NCBI GenBank assembly: GCA_963753385.1
Contig: CAVWCC010000005.1
Location: forward strand, 186,001 to 250,000
DNA: 64,000 nt
DNA from: JALZKA01 sp963753385
GTDB lineage: Bacteria > Actinomycetota > Thermoleophilia > Solirubrobacterales > 70-9
Direction: 5' to 3'
Shown here: positions 24,713 through 32,627 of the stretch, in pieces
Numbering within the stretch: the stretch's first letter is position 1
How the letters are laid out: the number at the start of each line of letters is the position of its first letter
Notes under the pieces: model-generated
Seen by the model: only the letters and a program-made list of their open reading frames with translations
The model's database searches: none
Told to the model about the DNA's origin: nothing
Made by a program: the position numbers and the translations under genes

Positions 24713-27361
24713 CTAGGTCACCCTCATCGGGAACATGAACCCGAGCTTCGACAGCGCCGAAGCGTTCGAGTTGTGCTCCTGCGTGTTGCCGGTGTTGGCG
24801 TCACCGCCGTCACCGCCGTTGGCCGTGGCGTCGCCGCCGGTGGCCGTGTTGTCGCCCTGGTGGATCTCGGACTCGTTCTTCTGCTCGAGGTCCGAGTCAT
24901 CGTGGCAGCTGCGCTTGCAGCCGTCCTCGTGGTCCGGGCAGCTGCTCTTGCAGCCGTCCTTGTGGCCTGGCACGTAGCCCTTGGGCTCGTACCCGGAGGA
25001 CCCGGAACCCGAGTTCTCCTGCCACACCTGGGCGTTGTTCGAGGCGCCGGCGTTGCCGCCGGTGGCCGTGGCGTTGCCGCCATCGCCGCCGGTTGCGTCG
25101 CCGCTAGAGGCGGTTGTGTCGCCGCCCTTCGCCTCTGATTCTGCGCCCCAGCCGAACGCGAACGCGTCCGCGTTCCCGTTGCCGTACTGGGTGTTGCCGG
25201 TGTTGGCGTTGCCGCCGTCACCGCCGTTGGCCTCGGCGTTGCCGCCGGTGGCCGTGTTGTTGCCCTGGTCGATCCCGGACTCGTTCGTCTGCTCGGTATC
25301 CGAGCCGTACGAGCCACCCGAGTTGCTCTGCCCGACCTGGGCGTTGTTCGAGGCGCCGCCATCGCCGCCGGTGGCCGTGGCGTTGCCGCCATCGCCGCCG
25401 GTTGCGTCGCCGCTACAGGCGGAGGTATCTCCGCCCTTTGCCTCTGCCTCCGACCACTTGTGGCCGTAGGCCTCGGCCTCGGCGTTGCCGTTGCCGTGCT
25501 GCGTGTTGCCGGTGTTGGCGTCGCCGCCGTAACCGCCGTTGGCCTCAGCGTTGCCGCCGGTGGCCGTGTTGTCGCCCTGGCTCACGTACGACTCGTTCTT
25601 CTGCTCGAGGTCGTCGTCGTGATCGGGACAGCGGCTCTTGCAGCCGTCCTTGTGGCCGGAGCCCTTGGGCTCGTACCCGGAGGACCCGGAACCCGAGTTC
25701 TCCTGCCACACCTGGGCGTTGTTCGAGGCGTCGGCGTTGCCGCCGGTGGCCGTGGCGTTGCCGCCATCGCCGCCGGTTGCGTCGCCGCTAGAGGCGGAGG
25801 TGTCTCCGCCCTTCGCCTCGGCCTCCGACCACTTGTGGCCATCGGCCTTGGCTTCGGCGTTGCCGTTGCCGTACTGCGTGTTGCCGGTGTTGGCGTCGCC
25901 GCCGTCACCGCCGTTGGCCTCGGCGTTGCCGCCGGTGGCCGTGTTGTTGCCCTGGTGGATCTCGGACTCGTTCGTCTGCTCGGTATCCGAGCCGTACGAG
26001 CCACCCGAGTTGCTCTGCCCGACCTGGGCGTTGTTCGAGGCGTCGGCGTTGCCGCCGGTGGCCGTGGCGTTGCCGCCATCGCCGCCGGTTGCGTCGCCGC
26101 TAGAGGCGGTTGTGTCGCCGCCCTTCGCCTCTGATTCTGCGCCCCAGCCGAACGCGAACGCGTACGCGTTCCCGTTGCCGTACTGGGTGTTGCCGGTGTT
26201 GGCGTTGCCGCCGTCACCGCCGTTGGCCTCGGCGTTGCCGCCGGTGGCCGTGTTGTCGCCCTGGTCGATCTCGGACTCGTTCTTCTGCTCGAGGTCCGAG
26301 TCGTCGTGGCAGCCGCGCTTGCAGCCGTCACCGTGGCTTGACCCGTAGCCCTTGGGCTCGTGGTTGGAGGACCCGGAAGCCGAGTTCTCCTGCCCGACCT
26401 GGGCGTTGTTCGAGGCGTCGGCGTTGCCGCCCGTGGCCGTGGCGTTGCCGCCATCGCCGCCGGTTGCGTCGCCGCTATGGGCGGAGGTGTCCCCGCCCTT
26501 CGCCTCTGATTCTGCGCCCCAGCCGAACGCGAACGCGTACGCGTTCCCGTTGCCGTACTGGGTGTTGCCGGTGTTGGCGTTGCCGCCGTCACCGCCGTTG
26601 GCCGTGGCGTTGCCGCCGGTGGCCGTGTTGTCGCCCTGGTCGATCCAGGACTCGTTCTCCTGCTCGAGGTCCGACCCCTGCGAGCCGCTCCCCGAGTTGC
26701 TCTGCCCGACCTGGGCATTGTTGGAGGCGTCGGCGTTACCGCCGGTCGCGGAGGCGTTGCCCCCGTTTCCGCCGGTGGCGTTGCCGCTGTGAGCGGAGGT
26801 GTCTCCGCCCTCGGCCTTCGCCTCGACGCCGTGCCCGATCGACACGGCGAGCGCGTTGCCGTTGCCGATCTGCGTGTTGCCGGTGTTGGCGTCACCGCCG
26901 TCACCGCCGTTGGCCTCGGCGTTGCCGCCGGTGGCCGTGTTGTTGCCCTGGTCGATCCCGGACTCGTTCGTCTGCTCGGTATCCGAGCCGTACGAGCCAC
27001 CCGAGTTGCTCTGCCCGACCTGGGCGTTGTTCGAGGCGTCGGCGTTGCCGCCGGTGGCCGTGGCGTTGCCGCCATCGCCGCCGGTTGCGTCGCCGCTAGA
27101 GGCGGTTGTGTCTCCGCCCTCGGCCTCGCTGTCTCCCCCGATCCCGAGTCCCACGGAGTTGTGGTTCCCGAGTTGGGGGCCTCCGGCACCGCTGCCGCCG
27201 TCGAGCCCAGGAACGCTTCCTGTGCCGAGCTTGACGGTCTCCTGGCCCAGGGTTACCGCGAGGGTGTTGTCCTTTCCGACCGTTGGCGTTGCCGCCGCGG
27301 CCGACGCGGTGCCCAATGCCATGGCTGCAAGCAGCGCCATGAAACCGGTGATGCGTCTCAT
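24713..27361 (-). CDS. Large secreted Gly/Asn/Ala-rich repeat protein, seven repeats
   Basis: About 882 residues. The ATG at 27361 is preferred to the one at 27367 because AAAGGA then lies 6 bases upstream. A signal peptide (ITGFMALLAAMALGTASAAAA) is followed by seven repeats of about 103 or 124 residues. Each repeat has a first half (GGDTxASSGDATGGDGG, then ASNNAQVGQxNSG), a short EQxNESxIxQGxN bridge and a second half (TGGNAEANGGDGG, NTGNTQYGNGNA, then an alternating hydrophobic patch such as AYAFAFGWGAE). The spacing of Q, N and A residues recalls curlin and beta-helix repeats. Repeats 3, 5 and 7 carry inserts with CxxxC pairs. There is no anchor at the C-terminus (FMFPMRVT). I infer an extracellular fibre or coat protein; no known family is claimed. 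Confidence 0.8.
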   Translation of the reverse strand: MRRITGFMALLAAMALGTASAAAATPTVGKDNTLAVTLGQETVKLGTGSVPGLDGGSGAGGPQLGNHNSVGLGIGGDSEAEGGDTTASSGDATGGDGGNATATGGNADASNNAQVGQSNSGGSYGSDTEQTNESGIDQGNNTATGGNAEANGGDGGDANTGNTQIGNGNALAVSIGHGVEAKAEGGDTSAHSGNATGGNGGNASATGGNADASNNAQVGQSNSGSGSQGSDLEQENESWIDQGDNTATGGNATANGGDGGNANTGNTQYGNGNAYAFAFGWGAESEAKGGDTSAHSGDATGGDGGNATATGGNADASNNAQVGQENSASGSSNHEPKGYGSSHGDGCKRGCHDDSDLEQKNESEIDQGDNTATGGNAEANGGDGGNANTGNTQYGNGNAYAFAFGWGAESEAKGGDTTASSGDATGGDGGNATATGGNADASNNAQVGQSNSGGSYGSDTEQTNESEIHQGNNTATGGNAEANGGDGGDANTGNTQYGNGNAEAKADGHKWSEAEAKGGDTSASSGDATGGDGGNATATGGNADASNNAQVWQENSGSGSSGYEPKGSGHKDGCKSRCPDHDDDLEQKNESYVSQGDNTATGGNAEANGGYGGDANTGNTQHGNGNAEAEAYGHKWSEAEAKGGDTSACSGDATGGDGGNATATGGDGGASNNAQVGQSNSGGSYGSDTEQTNESGIDQGNNTATGGNAEANGGDGGNANTGNTQYGNGNADAFAFGWGAESEAKGGDTTASSGDATGGDGGNATATGGNAGASNNAQVWQENSGSGSSGYEPKGYVPGHKDGCKSSCPDHEDGCKRSCHDDSDLEQKNESEIHQGDNTATGGDATANGGDGGDANTGNTQEHNSNASALSKLGFMFPMRVT
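24745..27118 (-). repeat. Seven tandem long repeats inside the surface-protein gene
   Basis: The codons for ASNNAQV recur near 25030, 25338, 25711, 26023, 26398, 26709 and 27019. The spacing alternates between about 310 and 373 bases because every second unit holds a Cys-rich insert. Base identity between units is very high, including synonymous positions, so recent duplication or gene conversion is likely, and unit number could vary or be misassembled. Confidence 0.85.
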
Positions 27362-27373
27362 CACCATTCCTTT

Positions 27374-27395
27374 CGATTCGCAGTTACTCGAATCG
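27374..27395. promoter_or_regulatory. Inverted repeat just upstream of the repeat-protein start
   Basis: CGATTCG and CGAATCG form a perfect 7-base inverted repeat around 8 bases, 13 bases before the start codon at 27361. It could be an operator or a 5'-leader hairpin next to the ribosome site. Confidence 0.35.
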
Positions 27396-27416
27396 CCGGG
27401 CTACTGGCCCCCGGCG
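27394..27416 (-). terminator. Hairpin downstream of the anchored surface-protein gene
   Basis: CGCCGGG and CCCGGCG form a 7-base stem 48 bases after the stop at 27464. No T run follows, so read-through into the repeat-protein gene is possible. Confidence 0.35.
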
Positions 27417-27463
27417 CGGCCGATCACGCGCGCGACCACGGGTCACGCACGCGCGAGGCCGAG

Positions 27464-28459
27464 CTAGCCGGGGTGTTCGAGCAACTCCGCGTATGGTGCC
27501 GGCCGCAGGGTCGCCGGCACGACTACAAGCCTTCTCAGCTGGTCCGGTCGCCGTAGCATCGCCGCCGCGAACAGGGCGGCCATGAGCGCGAGCGCGAAGC
27601 CCGCCGCCCCCGCCGCGCCACCGCCGGTCTCTCCGGCGGGAGCTCCGAGCGGGCTGGGAGTGGACGACGCCGCGGGGCGTTGCGGCGTCGAGTGTGAGGG
27701 AGCCGACGGCGGGGCTGAGATCGAGCTGATGCCGAGGTCCGTGAGCGTCGCGCCCGCCGACACCGGTCTGGCATCGCCGACACTCGGAGGCATTTGGTGA
27801 CGGATGGGCGGCGAGCCGCTGTTAGAGGAATGTCCGGTCGCGTTCCCGGGACCGGCGACGTGGCGGCCGGGGCCGAGGTGCGAACCGGAAGGACCGCCGG
27901 AACCGGAAGGACCGCCGGGGGTCGGGCCGACCGGGTCGTCGGCGATCGGACCGGCCTGACCTCCACCGCCGCCGGGGATGATTCCCGTGGCCTTGTCGAG
28001 CTGCGCCTGCGCCTGGCCGACGACATCGCCGACCCGATCACCGGCTCGCTTCGTCAGCTCGGTTGCGGCGTTCACCACGTCCGTCACATTCTCGGTCGCC
28101 TGCTCGGCGGTGGGGCCGAGTGAGTCGACGACCTTGCTGACGGGTTCGGTGGCGTCCTGGGCTGCGGCGCTGATCGCGCTCGTCGCGTTCTCGACCGGAG
28201 CCGCGGTCTGGTTCACGCCCTGCGCAACCGACTCGGTCGCGCCCTCAAGGTTCTCCACGGCACCACCGACAGCCCCCTCGAGCTGATCCGTCGCCGTCTC
28301 GACGGCCGGCGTTGCCCCGTCTGCGCCGCCGAGGATTCCCTCCGCACTCGCCGACGCGCTGAAGCCCAGGATCCCGATCGCGGCACCGCAGAACGCTCCG
28401 ATCGCGGTCGCCGACCGGCGGAGGTCGATGCCCTCCAATCGATGTAGCTGGGATCCCAT
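27464..28459 (-). CDS. Secreted Ala/Pro-rich surface protein with C-terminal membrane anchor
   Basis: About 331 residues from the ATG at 28459 (MGSQLHRLEGIDL); a GTG at 28477 is possible. A signal peptide (AFCGAAIGILGFSASASA) leads to an Ala/Val/Thr-rich helical region rich in repeats of about 11 residues (AVENLEGATESVAQGV and similar), as in amphipathic coiled-coil proteins. Next comes a Gly/Pro/Ser linker of about 130 residues, then one hydrophobic segment (GFALALMAALFAAAML), and a basic cytoplasmic tail beginning RRPDQLRR. This is the plan of a wall-spanning, membrane-anchored surface protein. It lies 102 bases upstream of the repeat-protein gene on the same strand, so the two may be expressed together. 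Confidence 0.7.
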   Translation of the reverse strand: MGSQLHRLEGIDLRRSATAIGAFCGAAIGILGFSASASAEGILGGADGATPAVETATDQLEGAVGGAVENLEGATESVAQGVNQTAAPVENATSAISAAAQDATEPVSKVVDSLGPTAEQATENVTDVVNAATELTKRAGDRVGDVVGQAQAQLDKATGIIPGGGGGQAGPIADDPVGPTPGGPSGSGGPSGSHLGPGRHVAGPGNATGHSSNSGSPPIRHQMPPSVGDARPVSAGATLTDLGISSISAPPSAPSHSTPQRPAASSTPSPLGAPAGETGGGAAGAAGFALALMAALFAAAMLRRPDQLRRLVVVPATLRPAPYAELLEHPG

Positions 28460-28589
28460 CGAGTATTGGATTGCCACCGATCGGTGAACCCCTGACAGGT
28501 TTCCAAAACCCCATCGAACTTGCTCTACCCGAAACCTTGTAGCCCTTTGAAGAGGACGTGGTAGTGGGACGTTGAAACCTGGTGAACGC

Positions 28590-28617
28590 GGTTTTCCGAG
28601 GCGCTGCCGGCGGGTAG
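28590..28617 (+). promoter_or_regulatory. SigB/SigF-type promoter upstream of the sigma factor gene
   Basis: GGTTTT at 28590-28595 and GGGTAG at 28612-28617 are 16 bases apart, matching the GTTT...GGGTA pattern of SigB/SigF-type promoters. It lies about 77 bases before the sigma gene start. This suggests that the sigma factor drives its own transcription. Confidence 0.55.
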
Positions 28618-28693
28618 GGTCGGTCCTGTACACGAAGTCGACCGAGACGGAAGGGCGAGCCGAACGAGCCTCCCGTCCTGGATCGGATGTCGG

Positions 28694-29488
28694 ATGTTGG
28701 GAACGGATCGGGGGGTCGAGCTGATTGGCCGCGCCAGGGCCGGTGATCGTGCTGCGCGCGACGCTCTCGTGATCGAGTTGCTGCCGCTCGCCCGCCGCGT
28801 CGCTCGCCGGTACGCCGGCGGCCCCGAAGCGACCGACGACCTCGAGCAGGTCGCGTCCGTCGGACTGATCAAGGCGGTCGACCGCTTCGATCCGGATCGC
28901 GGCACGAGCCTCGTCACGTTCGCCCTCACCTACGTCGAGGGTGAGGTCCGGCATCACCTGCGGGACAACCTCGGCGTCCCACACGTGACCCGAACGATGC
29001 GCGTCGACGCGGCTCAAACGGCGCGGGTCGCAAACCGCCTCGCCGGCCAGCTCGGCCGCACGCCGCACGCCGACGAGATCGCCTCGACGATGGGCCTTGA
29101 GCCCGGCGAGGTTCGCGAGGCGCTGGCCGTCGCGGCCGCGATTCGTCCTCCTCGCTCGCTGGATGCCGGCGCACGCCCCGATCTCGCGTCGCCGGTCGAA
29201 GCCCTCGGGGACACTGACGACCGCCTGGAGCTCGTCGAGGACCTCGAGCTGCTGGAGGGCGTGTTCGCGGCGCTTCCGCCAAGTGAGCGTTACTCACTGT
29301 TCCTGCGAGTCGCGGCCGAACTCCCTCCCGGTGAGGTCGCCGAGCGGCTCGGGGTCTCTTCACGCCACGGGTCCCGGCTGGTGGCGCGCGCGCTGGTGCG
29401 GGCGCGGACGATCGCGAGAGGAGTCCAGCGCCGCGGCTCGCGGATTCAACAGCGCCTGCCCGACGCCCGGCGGCCGACTGCCTCCTGA
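28694..29488 (+). CDS. RNA polymerase sigma factor, SigB/SigF type (group 3)
   Basis: 264 residues with the three sigma-70 regions of the group 3 type. Region 2: RVARRYAGGPEATDDLEQV, then VGLIKAVDRFDPDRGTSLVTFA and a EGEVRHHLRD end. Region 3: TRTMRVDAAQTARVANRLAG and GRTPHADEIASTMG. Region 4: LPPSERYSLFLRVA and PPGEVAERLGVSSRHGSRLVARAL. Such factors serve stress, stationary phase or differentiation. No anti-sigma factor is nearby. It is divergent from two surface-protein genes, and a promoter of its own class precedes it. Confidence 0.88.
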   Translation: MLGTDRGVELIGRARAGDRAARDALVIELLPLARRVARRYAGGPEATDDLEQVASVGLIKAVDRFDPDRGTSLVTFALTYVEGEVRHHLRDNLGVPHVTRTMRVDAAQTARVANRLAGQLGRTPHADEIASTMGLEPGEVREALAVAAAIRPPRSLDAGARPDLASPVEALGDTDDRLELVEDLELLEGVFAALPPSERYSLFLRVAAELPPGEVAERLGVSSRHGSRLVARALVRARTIARGVQRRGSRIQQRLPDARRPTAS

Positions 29489-29659
29489 ACCTCGGGTCGA
29501 GGTTGATCGAGGGGGCACGCCGCAGTCGGACCAGTTCCGGTGCCGGCTCGATGCTTCAGCTTGGTGCCCGCGGGAGGAGCCGACTTCGGCGAAACCCTCC
29601 GAGGCATCGGCCTGCAGCCCCGCTTGGCCTCGCAGCTGTCACTCTCTAGGAAGATTGCG

Positions 29660-30148
29660 ATGTCGGACTACCGCGCGCAGGCCCAACTTGATGCTCCGCT
29701 GGATGAGGTCTGGGCGCTCGTCGGAAACCCCGCCACCTACCCTCAGTGGTGGCCGGCCGCGGTCGAGATTCGCGGCGAGACATTCGAGGTTGGGGACGTC
29801 TATACCCAGGTCTTGCCTCGTATCGCCGGGCGGCGGTTGGAGTACACCCGAATCATCGACCAGCGCGACGAGCTCAAGGAACTGAAGTGGAGTTGCCCGA
29901 CGACCGGCGGCTTCCAGCACTGGACGCTGACCGCCGCGCAAGGCGGCACGTTCGTCGATATGGAGATGGGAGTACACCCGCCCGCACTCCGATACCGGCT
30001 CTTCGATAAATCGGTCGGACGCTGGTTCATCAAGCACTGGGCAGAGCAGGCCGTGGATGGGCTGCGTCAGACACTTGCCTCGGCCCGCTCTCCTGAGGTC
30101 GATATCCCGGCTCAGGCGCCCGGCGTCGAGACTTCGCACGCGGGCTGA
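29660..30148 (+). CDS. SRPBCC-family (polyketide cyclase/START-like) protein
   Basis: 162 residues from the ATG at 29660, which follows AGGAAG. The fold signature is clear: YRAQAQLDAPLDEVWALVGNPATYPQWWP at the start, a run of beta-strands (GDVYTQVLPRI, RRLEYTRIID) and a long C-terminal helix (HWAEQAVDGLRQTL). These proteins bind hydrophobic ligands in a deep pocket; function is unknown. The 171 bases between it and the sigma gene show no gene. Confidence 0.78.
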   Translation: MSDYRAQAQLDAPLDEVWALVGNPATYPQWWPAAVEIRGETFEVGDVYTQVLPRIAGRRLEYTRIIDQRDELKELKWSCPTTGGFQHWTLTAAQGGTFVDMEMGVHPPALRYRLFDKSVGRWFIKHWAEQAVDGLRQTLASARSPEVDIPAQAPGVETSHAG

Positions 30149-30211
30149 TCTCGAACGCCCGGCCCCGCGTGGAGGCTTGGCATTCGGCGGATCGCGGATA
30201 CTGCAGGCGGC

Positions 30212-30435
30212 ATGTCGCAAGAGAACGTGGAGATTGTGCGGCGGGGCTATGCCGGCATGGTTCGAGGCTTCGAGCAGGGCGACGGCGCGGGCCAAAGGAG
30301 TTTCCCGACCTGGCCGAGTCTCGGTTCGGACACGAGGGAGTGCGCGACTACATCGCCGTCCTGACCGAGGCCCTAGAGGACTACCGGATGAGCCCCGAGG
30401 AGTTCATCGATGCAGGAGGCGATCAAGTACTTGGT
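30212..30435 (+). pseudogene. Decayed SnoaL-like gene fragment
   Basis: The frame from the ATG at 30212 gives a typical SnoaL start (MSQENVEIVRRGYAGM). After about 25 residues the family sequence jumps to another frame (EFPDLAESRFGHEGVRDYIAVL, ALEDYRMSPEEFIDAGGDQVLG), lacks about 30 residues in the middle, and ends abruptly near 30435. The rest of the beta-barrel is missing. So one deletion with frameshift and a 3' truncation have inactivated it. An intact relative is at 22864. Confidence 0.7.
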
Positions 30436-30453
30436 GAGTCGTCCTCCTTGGGG

Positions 30454-30660
30454 TTACCCGTGAGGACGGCTTGCGAGCGTCAACGCTTCATTGATCGTCC
30501 GGTGCCGGTCCGCAGCCGCCTGTTCGCTCCAGGCGAGCAGCCAAAGGGCCGCCTTCACATCATTCGTCGCAGCCATCCGATCGATGCGATCCTCGATCAC
30601 GCCAAACGAGCACTGTTCAGAAATCATCCACTCGACCTCGCGCTTCGGGGTACTGGGCAT
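30454..30660 (-). CDS. Small hypothetical protein
   Basis: 68 residues if started at the ATG at 30660 (MPSTPKREVEW); the frame is open to 30729. The sequence looks like a real helical protein: FGVIEDRIDRMAATNDVKAALWLLAWSEQ. The ALWLLAWS motif near the middle is like one I associate with short actinobacterial proteins, but I cannot name a family. It lies beside a pseudogene in a gene-poor patch, so it could itself be a remnant. Confidence 0.45.
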   Translation of the reverse strand: MPSTPKREVEWMISEQCSFGVIEDRIDRMAATNDVKAALWLLAWSEQAAADRHRTINEALTLASRPHG

Positions 30661-31069
30661 CGTGCCAACCCTTCGTGCGCTCGGTTTCACGAATGAAGCT
30701 ACTGCGTCTAGGCGGATGCGGCTCGCCACGAACCCGCAAATTGGGGCAGCGACACGAACCTCGCTGGGCTTCGTCCTTGCTCCTCGTCTAAGCGGCCAGA
30801 CGCCCGCACTCGACTAAAGGACGCAATGAAGGGTGCCGACAACGGTGGAGATGCAATCCGGTCCATTGACAGCAATCGCCCACGCCGCAGGCGCGTATCC
30901 GCCCCGCTCGTCCGCGAGTTCCGGCACGAGTCCGGCGGCGCCCCGCGAACCGCGGAGGAGACGCCGCTGGAGCTTGGTTACTACCCGCCTGCTCCGTCGA
31001 CCGCCGAGGGATGACGCTGAGCCCCTGCTTCCTCATAAGGGTCCCGGCGGCAGGTTAACGGCCCAACGG
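30661..31069. other. Gene-poor stretch
   Basis: Short open frames exist on both strands but none has a ribosome site, a recognisable motif or the strong third-position GC bias of neighbouring genes. Together with the SnoaL remnant it reads as a decayed region. I see no tRNA, repeat or mobile element in it. Confidence 0.5.
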
Positions 31070-31102
31070 CCGAAGCCCTGACGGGTTTCGCCAGGGCTTC
31101 GG
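31070..31102 (-). terminator. Terminator hairpin of the alpha/beta hydrolase gene
   Basis: CCGAAGCCCTG and CAGGGCTTCGG form a perfect 11-base stem around an 11-base loop, 22 bases past the stop of the minus-strand hydrolase gene. Confidence 0.6.
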
Positions 31103-31124
31103 GTCGATGTGGTTCTTGGCGTGC

Positions 31125-31868
31125 CTACGCAGCCGCGCCGACGCTCGCACGCACCGCTGCGATAACCAGCTTCGCCGCGGCTTCGGGCTGCGACACCATC
31201 GAGGCGTGCGAGGCCGGGGACTCCTCGATCGTCGACTCTGCGCGCTCGGCCATGTAGCGCTGCGTCGCCGGCGGGATCGCCTTGTCCTCGGTGCCGAGCA
31301 GATACCACGAAGGGACCGACTTCCACGCGGGTGGCCCCGACGCCGCGCCGAGCGCTGCGGCGCTCCAGGGGCGCAGGGCGGCCGCCATCACGCGAGCGGT
31401 GTCGTCGTCGACGTCGCCGGCGAAGACCTCGGGAAACGCGTCCTGGTCGAGATAGAGATCCACGCCTTCGGAGCCGTCGGGGTTGGTAAACGGCACCTCC
31501 TGCAGCGCGGTCGGAACCAGGCTGCCCTCGTTTAGCTCCAGGAGCTGCCCGATGCTCTCCCCTTCATCCAAGGCCCACCCGGCGAGATAGACGAGTCCGA
31601 CGACCTGGTCGTTGCCACTCGCGGCGTTCGTGATCACCGCGCCGCCGTAGGAGTGACCGACGAGCACGATCGGACCCTCGATCGTCTTCAGCAGGTCGGC
31701 GAGGTACTGCGCGTCGCCTTGTAGCCCTCGCAGCGGGTTCGCAAAGCCGATTGTGCGGTAGCCCTGGTCGTGCAGGATGCGGATGACGCCATCGAATCCA
31801 GTGGCATCTCCCCAGGCACCGTGGACGAGGACGACCGTCGGCTGGGAGCCCTTGCCGGTGCTCTCCAT
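31125..31868 (-). CDS. Alpha/beta hydrolase (EstC/salicylate esterase-like)
   Basis: 247 residues. VVLVHGAWGDATGFD holds the oxyanion region, GHSYGG the nucleophile Ser, and ASHASMVSQPEAAA the C-terminal catalytic His; an Asp in LLGTEDKAIPP completes the triad. The short HGAW-type hydrolases act on small esters; the substrate is unknown. GGAGG lies 6 bases before the ATG. A hairpin follows the gene. Confidence 0.88.
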   Translation of the reverse strand: MESTGKGSQPTVVLVHGAWGDATGFDGVIRILHDQGYRTIGFANPLRGLQGDAQYLADLLKTIEGPIVLVGHSYGGAVITNAASGNDQVVGLVYLAGWALDEGESIGQLLELNEGSLVPTALQEVPFTNPDGSEGVDLYLDQDAFPEVFAGDVDDDTARVMAAALRPWSAAALGAASGPPAWKSVPSWYLLGTEDKAIPPATQRYMAERAESTIEESPASHASMVSQPEAAAKLVIAAVRASVGAAA

Positions 31869-31921
31869 TGTTTCCTCCTTGATCTGGAGATGGCCCGCCG
31901 TGGCCAGCCTAACGCGCTGCC

Positions 31922-32347
31922 CTAGCCGGCGTCGAACTCGTCGGCGAAATCCCAGATCCGGATGTGGCCGGGCTCGAGCCGCACGATGACATCCGCGCCT
32001 CGGCGGTCCTCAGCATCAGCCTCGGCTTCCTCATCGCCGTACCTGGCCACGATGCGGCGCGTGGTTTCGGAGACGCTGTCGTCGATAAACCGTGCCGAGC
32101 CTCGGACCTCGACGCCACGAAGCGGCGGTTCGGACTCGGCCACCAAGATCGTCGCTCTGGGGTCGCGCCGCAGATGCCGAGCCTTCACGTTCTGCGTCTC
32201 GATCACCACGTTGAACGCGCCCTCGCGCCATTCGTGGTAGACGGGAGAGAGCAAAACGGTTCCGTCGACCCTGAGGGTGGCCAACACCGCCACTCGCGGC
32301 TCGTCGAGGAAGGTGCCCAAGTCCTCAACGGACAGGTTCGTCCGCAT
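31922..32347 (-). CDS. PPOX-fold F420/FMN-binding protein
   Basis: 141 residues from the ATG at 32347. The split-barrel flavin-binding pattern is seen: FLDEPRVAVLATLRVDGTVLLSPVYHEW, then KARHLRRDPRATILVAE and a VEVRGSARFIDD strand. The family (pyridoxamine 5'-phosphate oxidase-like, often F420-dependent in actinobacteria) carries out small redox reactions or cofactor binding. The exact cofactor cannot be told. It lies 53 bases upstream of the hydrolase start on the same strand, so the two may form one unit. Confidence 0.82.
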   Translation of the reverse strand: MRTNLSVEDLGTFLDEPRVAVLATLRVDGTVLLSPVYHEWREGAFNVVIETQNVKARHLRRDPRATILVAESEPPLRGVEVRGSARFIDDSVSETTRRIVARYGDEEAEADAEDRRGADVIVRLEPGHIRIWDFADEFDAG

Positions 32348-32469
32348 GGGCCCAGCGTATCGAGTCTGCACGTCCCGCTCGGTCCCGTCAGACGGGGAGC
32401 GAACACGCAAGAGCGAGACAGTGGGAATCGTGGCAAGAGCCCTTGCCTAAGCCAGATCTGGCTCTACAG

Positions 32470-32559
32470 CGGAGGGGGAGGGATTCGAACCCTCGATGGA
32501 CGAGAAACGCCCATAACGGTTTTCGAGACCGCCGCATTCAACCGCTCTGCCACCCCTCC
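32470..32559 (-). tRNA. tRNA-Ser (anticodon CGA)
   Basis: Read on the minus strand, the acceptor arms GGAGGGG and CCCCTCC pair fully. The anticodon loop CTCGAAA gives CGA (reads UCG). A long class II variable arm and the T arm GAGGG-TTCGAAT-CCCTC follow. The 3' CCA is not encoded; the discriminator is G. Confidence 0.95.
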
Positions 32560-32627
32560 AGGTTGGGCCCAGAGAGGCTAGCGAGGGAGACGGCAAGCCG
32601 GGCGGCCGAAGTCCCCGGACACAACAC

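Noticed and set aside
24745..27118. CRISPR array
   Set aside because: The units are 310-373 bases, coding, without short repeats and unique spacers, and no cas genes are near.
24735..27556. Long open frames on the plus strand (up to several hundred codons) opposite the repeat protein
   Set aside because: They mirror the repeat units; the GC-rich Gly/Ala/Asn codons give few stops on the other strand. They have no start signals and only Arg/Pro/Val-rich low-complexity products.
30788..31081. Short open frames on both strands
   Set aside because: No ribosome site, motif or codon bias; products rich in Arg/Pro as in shadow frames.
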